Source: Anaerolineae bacterium (GTDB lineage Bacteria; Chloroflexota; Anaerolineae; JAADDB01). From it: DNA of 12,169 nucleotides. The stretch's first letter is position 1. The number at the start of each line of letters is the position of its first letter. The notes beneath the pieces were generated by a model. That model saw only the letters and a list, made by a program, of their open reading frames with translations. It did not search any database and was not told the DNA's origin. The stretch is from contig WFQT01000459.1 in NCBI GenBank assembly GCA_015486895.1, forward strand, positions 1-12,169, in the 5' to 3' direction. Below, piece by piece: positions 6,330 through 12,169 of this stretch. Made by a program: the position numbers and the translations under genes.

Positions 6330-6428
6330 AATAGCCTCTCAAGGTGATGCTTCGCGGAAATCGGGGTTCCAGGGCCTGTGGCCAGCCCCCACCCCGCCTT
6401 CCCCAAAGTTGGGGGAGGAGAATAGCCT
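6330..6428. repeat. G/C-run palindromic element flanked by AATAGCCT repeats
   Basis: CCTTCCCCAA pairs with TTGGGGGAGG around an AG centre at about 6400-6421, preceded by GCCCCCACCCCG. The C/G-run composition resembles small palindromic REP-type repeats seen dispersed in some bacterial genomes. Identical octamers AATAGCCT occur at 6330-6337 and 6421-6428, bracketing the element as a target duplication might. GGTGATGCT is also repeated at 6309-6317 and 6343-6351. No terminal inverted repeats were found, so the mobile-element reading is weak. Confidence 0.25.
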
Positions 6429-6461
6429 ACGCCGGCGCAGGTCGTGATCCAGTTGTCGGAG

Positions 6462-6498
6462 GGCGACTTTGCAAGCGTAGTTACGGCTTCCAGTCGCC
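6462..6498 (-). terminator. Stem-loop after the alpha-2-macroglobulin gene
   Basis: GGCGACT (6462-6468) and AGTCGCC (6492-6498) are perfect inverted arms. Inside them a second stem of about seven pairs (AAGCGTA with TACGGCTT, one bulged G) closes on a GT turn. It begins about 26 bases after the stop of the large - strand gene. No U-run follows on the - strand, so it is at best a Rho-assisted terminator or a 3'-end stabilising structure. No better terminator was found between 6523 and 6300. Confidence 0.35.
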
Positions 6499-6523
6499 GA
6501 AAAATAGCTTCTGCCTCCCCCTT

Positions 6524-9500
6524 TTACGGCTGTACCTGGAAACTTCCCCCGGCAGTGCGGCCGAACAGTTCGGGGAAGTACATCTCTGAAGCCACGGTTG
6601 GCGCCATTAAGTATCTCCCCGGCAATGTAGCTCGGAGCTGGTAATGATAGTCATAGCTGCCGGCTCGAAGCCAAGAGGACGAGAAAACAACCTTTTCGTC
6701 GCGCATTTCCGTGTGTTGTGGCTGCCAGAACCACCACCAGTATGGCTGCTGTTTCCTCTCGATCTTGGGGCCGCTGATACTTTGGGTGGTGTTGAGCAAC
6801 TGGACGTCTAACGGCTCCGTCCCTGCCGGGATCGGGTCTTCCACGATGACGTAATGGCGTGTTTTAGGCACCACGATGCTCAAATGCACATCAATGATGT
6901 CTCCGACGTGCGCCTCGGCAATGGGCTTGTCTGGGTCGGAGAGCAGTGTGTATGTCCGTTGCACGAAGAAGCCTCGGTTTAGTGGTTTGATCTGCTCTAC
7001 CGGGCGGAAAGCTCGTAGCGACAGGGTGTAATAAAGCTGGCCTTTGTCCTTGCTGTCACTGGAGGTTTCTCGGCTTAGGGCAAGCACATTGTTTAAGAGC
7101 AACTTTTGTACCGACTCTTGCAAGCTAATCTGGCGTCGAACATCCTTGTCCGTGATTTCGCCTTGCCATAAAGGCTTGTCATTGAGGGTAACTGATGCTT
7201 TGTAGTTGGGGTGCAACTCGCCACTGAGCTTGAGCCAATCGCTGAGGGCGATGAGAGACCAAGCTGTCTCCTGGGTCGTTTGCCAGTGGCCGTCGGTACG
7301 GGCCGACATCAGCCAGCGCACCACCATGGGCAATTTGTCGTCTTGCGGCGTTAAGCGAATCAGTGCAGCCAGGACCACCGCCGTTGTGCGGGTGTCGGTG
7401 TTCATGGTCCACCAATCGTTGGCTTTCTCTTCCCAGGAAATGCCGGTGCTGCTGACGTAAGCGCTATTGTTCATGTCGCTGACTAATGCTTTGACATCCT
7501 CCGCCGGGCCGCCCAATGACCGCAACGCCATCGCTAACAGCGCTTTGCTCTCAATATTGAGTCGCTGGCGTTGGTCGAAAAGATTCACGGCATAATTCAG
7601 GTAGCGACTGCTCTTCTGTTTTTGTGCTCTGCTATGCTCGGAAAGCACGAAAAGATAGAACGCTTGTTGATCGAATTGATAATCGTAGCGGAATCCTTTT
7701 GGCGATTTAAGCTGACTGCTCAGGTAGACTATTGCCTTCTGTAGCACGGTGTCCGAGACAGCGAAGCCATTCTCCTTGGCCAGCGAGAGCCCCCAGAGGG
7801 CGTAAGCGGTGATGTATGGCTGGCTCTCGGAATCGGAGGGCCACCATCCCCAACCGCCGTCGGGATGCTGGCTGACATACAGTTTCTGCATGGAACTGCT
7901 GATGCTGGTCTGGAGCGATTCTTTTAGCGAAGCGTTAGCGATGCCGTTCTCGCTCAAGGTGCGGTAAGTGAGCAGATTAGGCAGGAAGCGGCTAACCAAC
8001 TGCTCAATACACTCGTAAGGATAGTGTTGCAAGTACTTGAGGCCGTCCTGCATGGCTGCGGCTAAGGAGGGCTGCAAGGTGACCTTGAGCTCACCCTGGC
8101 TGCGGTCGATCTGTTCCTGTGGCAAGGTGATACCTTCGAGGCGCGTTTCGCCCGGGGCGATTGTGCCAGCCGTGGCTGTGACTTCCGGGGTGGAGAAATT
8201 GTATGCCGGCAAGGTCAAAGCAACGCTGTCTCGCAACTCGCCGGCTGTTCCGTACCATTGTAATCGTACGACCTGCTTGCCGGTTTCGACGTCCTCGGCT
8301 CCGGCGACATCTTGCAGGGGCCAGTCGATGCGGACTCGTCCGCCCGCCGGGATTTCCACTTGTTGTGTTGCCGGCCCGCTCATGGCCGCACCGTTGAGGT
8401 CTAACGTGACCTGTGCCGAGACGGACTTGTCGCTGTTGTTATGCACGATGGCCCCTACGACAGGCTGGTCGCCGACGGTGAAGAAGCGCGGTGCTATGGG
8501 GCGCACCATGAAAGGAAGGTTAACCAGTAAGTCTGACTTCGCTTCGCCGACGCGGGTTTCAGCATCTACTCCTTTCGCTTCTACCTGCCAGGTGGTCAAA
8601 TTGTCCGGCACCTGGAAGCTAAAAGCCGCTTTGCCGGCCGCGTTTGTGCGCACGACGGCATTCCAGTAGGCGTTATCCGGGAAATAGTGGCGCACGTTTA
8701 CCTCGCCGCCGCCGCCGCCTCCCCCTTTAGTGGATGGTGCCTGGAGTTTTGCCACCTGTTTCAGGACGGCCTCCATGCTGCTGAAATCGGTTGACGCGGT
8801 AGCAAAGCCAAGCCCTCGCTCGGCATAGAACCGTTCTCGCAGGGTGTGCAGTCCTTCCGTGGCTAATTGCAGCACTGCTTTATCCACCACGGCTACGGAA
8901 AACTCGGCGCTAACCGGCTTGCCCTGGGCGTCCACAACGGCTAACGTGTAAGTTATCGTCTGGCGCGGCTGTACCTGATTGCTACTGGCTTTCAGCGTCA
9001 CGTGCAATTGCCGGCTTTCGTCGCTGACTGGCAGTTCGATGTAGCCAATGCGTGTATTGGCAAGATGATCCGGGTTGTCGTTGCTCCCTTGAGCTGTTAC
9101 CACGGAAATAAAGACGTTCGGCACGTAATTTTCAGCAATGGGGATTTCCAGTATTTGGCTGTTGCTGCCTAATGTCTGCCGGTACACTTGGAGGATACTA
9201 CCCCGTTCGACGCTAATGATGGCTTCGACCGGTTTTTGGTAAGGGGAAGTGACCAGCACTCGGGCGACATCCCCCGGCTTGTAAGTTTCTTTGTCCGCCA
9301 CCAGTTGCAACTGGTTGTTGTTCTGTCGCGCCCAGGGAATGTATGCACCGCCGGCGACCCAGATCCAGCTTTCACCTGTGGTGACTCGCCCGCCTTCATC
9401 GGCGATGGTTGCTTTGACACGGTAGCTTCCCGCCTCGGGGACCTGGAAGCCGTAGGTTGTCTTGCCGTCAGCGCCTGTGTGCACTGTGTCGGTGATGACT

Positions 9501-12169
9501 GGCGTTTCTATTACCTCCGGCGTCCAGAAAATGTTGCCGTTGATCTCTTTCTTGACGTTATGCCATTCCGTTTTGACTACGGTGACGGTGAAGGGTTGGT
9601 TGGCTAAGATTTGCCCCTGGTAGTCCACGGTGATGAAATCAACCTGGCTTTTCTCGTTGAGACGGTAGACGTAAGAGCGAGGCGCACTGCCGACGTACTT
9701 TCTGCCACGGTGTGCTCGCACGGCCACCCGTCCGGAGGAGAAGAGGCCATTGCTACCCTGGACATCGAATTCGACGGTCAGTCGCTGTGCGCTTTTCGCG
9801 TTGCCTAAATCCACAGGCAAAGTAACGGTGAAAAAGCCGCTGGCATCCGTTTTGCCGCTACCGTTGCTCACCGACTCATCCCACGCTTCGCCTGGTTGCC
9901 GCCATTCCCAGTAGTTGTAGCCCTCGAAATGATAGCGGGGACATGTTTCTGTGGCCGGGCAAGACCAGGAGAAAGGAGCGTCGTGGCGCATCAGCCGCCA
10001 GGTGACATTGGCATTGTCCAGCGCCCCGCCGAAGAAGTAAGTGGCATGTACCTGGGCTTTAAGATTGTCCCCCGGCAAGTAGTTCTTTTTATCGCTGTTA
10101 ACCTGTAACTGGAACTGCGGCTTGCGGTAAGCAGCTACTAAGAACGATTGGTAGAAACGATTGTTCTTGTCCATCTCCACGAGGATGGTATAATGGCCTA
10201 ATGGCGCCTGTTCGTCGAGTGCTAATTGGCCGTGAATGGTCCCCATGTCGTTGAGGTGTTTTGCTTCGGTGAGGATTTTATTCCCTTCTGGGTCTTTGAT
10301 GGTGACTTGTGCGAGAATTCCTGCCGGAGGTAAAGCGTAGTCGCCGTCGTGGTCCTCGCGGATAATCCCTTTCCAGTAAACTGTTTGGCCCGGCCGGTAG
10401 ATAGGCCGGTCGGTGTACAGGTCTCCCTGGTACATGCGTGGCAGACCGTATTGCATAGGCAAGCTGAAATCCCACCCTTCAACGGTCTGCCCGCGATTGC
10501 TGGCATAGCCGTCGGGTGCCTTGGGGTTGGTAATGACGGCGATTGTCGTCCAGGGTTTCACCGCTTGCGGGAAAGTCAAATGCCAGAGCCCATCTTCATC
10601 GCTATGGCCGTTGAAACTCCCTCCCTTAGCCACGAAGAGCTGCAATGGCACGTTGGCGACCGGTTGGCCCGTTTTCAGGTCGGTAACCCAGACTAACGCC
10701 TCCGTGGAGCTGCTCTTCAAGACTACGTTGTATGATGTGATCACGAAGAGGAAACTCTCCTTGTAGGGAAAGCCTGTCTGGTTAAGCGCTGTCACGGTTA
10801 CCCGATAGAAGCCTGCCGGCAACGGTTGGTTTCCTTTTGAGCGCAGAGGAATTTTATCCACGTGGAACTGGTTGTCTTGAGGATACGCCGTGCTCTGTCT
10901 CCACTCGTGCAGCAATGCCCCCCCTGTTGCTGTCTTACTGCTCTGTGTGAGTTGTGTCGGATCCTGGAATTGCAGCGCCTCAAGCTGGAAGCGGAAGGAC
11001 TTGGCGTTGCGGTAGCGCAAGGGCAGCTCGATGGGGCGTTGATAGCTGTTATAGGCGGCAATGAAACCTCCGGCTCGCAATATATTTGCTGACGGCGGGA
11101 AATCGCCGGTTGTAAATGTGAATCGGTACTCTTTTCCCAGGGTGTTGCCATATACGTCCTTTATGCCGCTGCGCAGGGTGATGGTATAACGGGTGCGGGC
11201 TTCTTTCAGGAAGTAGATTTGAATTTGGTTGCTGCGATGACCATACCAGTAGCTGGCGTCCTTGGGTTCCGGATCGATAGTGATAGTCTTGCTGATCAGG
11301 GTATCTTCATCGATGTTGCCCTGGGTGTAGATGGTGATTCCCTTGATAGGAGAGAAATCAGTGCTGCCATCCGCTGGATAGGTGCGTAGGACGGCCGGCC
11401 GGGGGTAAACTCGCCACTCCTTGTGGAAAGTGTTGTACAGCTCACCGTGGCCGCTCTGGGCTAATGCCCCGGCGGTGACGCGCAATTGGTAAACGTTGCC
11501 CATTTCCAGCTTCCGGGCGGGATGAAAGACGAGCGTTGTCTTTTCGGGCCAGCTTGTTTTCCCGGCTATAACGTTGTTTGTTGCCATATCAAGAAGCTGC
11601 AAATGCTTGGCAATAGAAACGTGATTCATGGGAGAGTTGAACGTCAGGGTGAAAACTTGGCTGGGGCCGATCTCGCGCGCTAACGGCTTGGCATCTATTA
11701 CTTTCGGCGATTGCACCGTGAAATGCCAACTGTATGGCTTTGCCAAAGGATTGCCGGATGTGTCTTTCAGGTCGGATGCGACGCTAAGGGTATAAGTCGT
11801 GCCTGCCTCTAAAATCTCGGCGGGCTGGAAGCGGTAAATGGCACTGTTTACCCACTCTCCCTTGCCGGTGACTGCCGGCTTAATGCTCAAAGGGTTAGGC
11901 TTATTGGCATTGCTGCCTATGGTTGTTAGGGGCACCACCGGCCGGTTGAAGACGACGGTAATCGTGCTGTCGGGAGCAACCTGTTTGCTTCCGTCCGCTG
12001 GTTGTACGCTGCTCACCTGTAGCAGGCCGGCCGTTTGGAAGCGCACCGTCAAGCTCCGGGACAGGTGCAAGCCATTTTCCGCTTTTAGCGTTTCGTTCAG
12101 GCGTAGCTTGTAGCTCTTTTCCCTGGGCAAAGGCTTGTTAGGCGTGAAGATCACCTGGCGGGCCTTGAC
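6524..12169 (-). CDS. Thioester-type bacterial alpha-2-macroglobulin, 5' end off window
   Basis: Large protease-trap-like protein of the bacterial alpha-2-macroglobulin family, normally extracytoplasmic. 1881 residues are visible and the frame is open at the right edge (VKARQ precedes a GTG at 12154), so the true start, signal peptide and any lipobox are missing. Visible residues 1-355 look like one partial and three complete bacterial Ig-like (Big_5-type) domains. MG-type beta domains follow, with the family hallmark TDRPIYRPG at residues 586-594 (10388-10414). Residues 1149-1155 are seven glycines in a bait-like linker. The thioester motif C-I-E-Q is intact at residues 1387-1390 (8000-8011), followed by a helical thioester domain (HPDGGWGWW near 1433). 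The C-terminus is a receptor-binding-like beta domain with WWWFW (6725-6739) and YFPELFGR. No pbpC, a frequent partner, is seen within the window. The next gene downstream is the SWIM protein. Confidence 0.95.
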   Translation of the reverse strand, partial: VKARQVIFTPNKPLPREKSYKLRLNETLKAENGLHLSRSLTVRFQTAGLLQVSSVQPADGSKQVAPDSTITVVFNRPVVPLTTIGSNANKPNPLSIKPAVTGKGEWVNSAIYRFQPAEILEAGTTYTLSVASDLKDTSGNPLAKPYSWHFTVQSPKVIDAKPLAREIGPSQVFTLTFNSPMNHVSIAKHLQLLDMATNNVIAGKTSWPEKTTLVFHPARKLEMGNVYQLRVTAGALAQSGHGELYNTFHKEWRVYPRPAVLRTYPADGSTDFSPIKGITIYTQGNIDEDTLISKTITIDPEPKDASYWYGHRSNQIQIYFLKEARTRYTITLRSGIKDVYGNTLGKEYRFTFTTGDFPPSANILRAGGFIAAYNSYQRPIELPLRYRNAKSFRFQLEALQFQDPTQLTQSSKTATGGALLHEWRQSTAYPQDNQFHVDKIPLRSKGNQPLPAGFYRVTVTALNQTGFPYKESFLFVITSYNVVLKSSSTEALVWVTDLKTGQPVANVPLQLFVAKGGSFNGHSDEDGLWHLTFPQAVKPWTTIAVITNPKAPDGYASNRGQTVEGWDFSLPMQYGLPRMYQGDLYTDRPIYRPGQTVYWKGIIREDHDGDYALPPAGILAQVTIKDPEGNKILTEAKHLNDMGTIHGQLALDEQAPLGHYTILVEMDKNNRFYQSFLVAAYRKPQFQLQVNSDKKNYLPGDNLKAQVHATYFFGGALDNANVTWRLMRHDAPFSWSCPATETCPRYHFEGYNYWEWRQPGEAWDESVSNGSGKTDASGFFTVTLPVDLGNAKSAQRLTVEFDVQGSNGLFSSGRVAVRAHRGRKYVGSAPRSYVYRLNEKSQVDFITVDYQGQILANQPFTVTVVKTEWHNVKKEINGNIFWTPEVIETPVITDTVHTGADGKTTYGFQVPEAGSYRVKATIADEGGRVTTGESWIWVAGGAYIPWARQNNNQLQLVADKETYKPGDVARVLVTSPYQKPVEAIISVERGSILQVYRQTLGSNSQILEIPIAENYVPNVFISVVTAQGSNDNPDHLANTRIGYIELPVSDESRQLHVTLKASSNQVQPRQTITYTLAVVDAQGKPVSAEFSVAVVDKAVLQLATEGLHTLRERFYAERGLGFATASTDFSSMEAVLKQVAKLQAPSTKGGGGGGGEVNVRHYFPDNAYWNAVVRTNAAGKAAFSFQVPDNLTTWQVEAKGVDAETRVGEAKSDLLVNLPFMVRPIAPRFFTVGDQPVVGAIVHNNSDKSVSAQVTLDLNGAAMSGPATQQVEIPAGGRVRIDWPLQDVAGAEDVETGKQVVRLQWYGTAGELRDSVALTLPAYNFSTPEVTATAGTIAPGETRLEGITLPQEQIDRSQGELKVTLQPSLAAAMQDGLKYLQHYPYECIEQLVSRFLPNLLTYRTLSENGIANASLKESLQTSISSSMQKLYVSQHPDGGWGWWPSDSESQPYITAYALWGLSLAKENGFAVSDTVLQKAIVYLSSQLKSPKGFRYDYQFDQQAFYLFVLSEHSRAQKQKSSRYLNYAVNLFDQRQRLNIESKALLAMALRSLGGPAEDVKALVSDMNNSAYVSSTGISWEEKANDWWTMNTDTRTTAVVLAALIRLTPQDDKLPMVVRWLMSARTDGHWQTTQETAWSLIALSDWLKLSGELHPNYKASVTLNDKPLWQGEITDKDVRRQISLQESVQKLLLNNVLALSRETSSDSKDKGQLYYTLSLRAFRPVEQIKPLNRGFFVQRTYTLLSDPDKPIAEAHVGDIIDVHLSIVVPKTRHYVIVEDPIPAGTEPLDVQLLNTTQSISGPKIERKQQPYWWWFWQPQHTEMRDEKVVFSSSWLRAGSYDYHYQLRATLPGRYLMAPTVASEMYFPELFGRTAGGSFQVQP
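8705..8725 (-). repeat. Poly-glycine run in the bait-like linker
   Basis: Seven consecutive Gly codons (GGG GGA, then five GGC on the - strand) separate the MG-type region from EVNVRHYFPDNAYW. The GGC array is a triplet repeat, so length changes would stay in frame. In alpha-2-macroglobulins this neighbourhood is where the protease-cleavable bait segment lies. Confidence 0.7.

Noticed and set aside
6385..6421. Canonical G-quadruplex on the - strand
   Set aside because: Only three runs of four or more G are close together; the fourth required run is just GG, so the standard four-run pattern is not met.
6344..6644. Short + strand frames across the macroglobulin 3' end
   Set aside because: They cross the G/C-run element and the conserved C-terminal codons of the macroglobulin, with no motif.
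6725..6739. WWWFW as a membrane anchor at the macroglobulin C-terminus
   Set aside because: The aromatic cluster is too short to span a membrane and is followed by polar, charged residues (QPQHTEMRDE) within a beta domain.
8037..8669. 210-codon open frame on the + strand
   Set aside because: It lies wholly antisense to the conserved thioester region of the macroglobulin, has low-complexity Ser/Arg/Thr-rich composition, and matches no recognisable family.

Overview
The window looks like bacterial chromosome of moderate GC. It holds three housekeeping genes on the + strand and two genes on the - strand that converge on them. Protein style, TTG/GTG starts with strong Shine-Dalgarno sites, and a very large alpha-2-macroglobulin with Ig-like N-terminal modules beside a small SWIM-finger protein suggest a free-living bacterium, possibly Chloroflexota. 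That placement is an impression, not something the sequence proves. There are no phage, transposase, CRISPR, tRNA or rRNA signals.

Layout. Positions 1-1955: the 3' two-thirds of polA (proofreading exonuclease and polymerase domains; the 5' nuclease domain lies off the left edge). 1956-2141: a spacer with weak promoter candidates and a T7-promoter-like string next to the argS ribosome binding site. 2142-3806: argS (arginyl-tRNA synthetase, TTG start). 3852-5438: serA (long-form phosphoglycerate dehydrogenase with ACT domain), 45 bases after argS and probably co-transcribed with it. 5445-5476: a hairpin that probably ends that transcript. 5600-5623: a second hairpin, oriented as an intrinsic terminator for the - strand. 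5682-5966 (-): a 94-residue SWIM zinc-finger protein. 5967-6523: a structured non-coding stretch. 6524-12169 (-): a thioester-type alpha-2-macroglobulin running off the right edge, so its N-terminus and any signal peptide are not visible.

The most unusual part is 5600-6300, which reads on the - strand as one compact, heavily regulated unit. In order it has three imperfect tandem sites, a 16-bp dyad, a sigma-70-like promoter (perfect TTGACA, 17-base spacer, TACACT), a small dyad at the likely transcription start, a strong Shine-Dalgarno site, a 13-codon GTG-started ORF (MTVKLPEAGKYTD), a perfect 32-bp palindrome two bases after its stop codon, a further stem-loop, the SWIM gene with its own Shine-Dalgarno site, and a terminator. 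This resembles a leader-peptide/attenuator arrangement or a free-standing small peptide/RNA gene. It is the best candidate here for something undescribed.

The housekeeping genes serve DNA repair and replication, translation, and serine synthesis. They share no obvious pathway with the alpha-2-macroglobulin (probable extracytoplasmic protease trap) or the SWIM protein.
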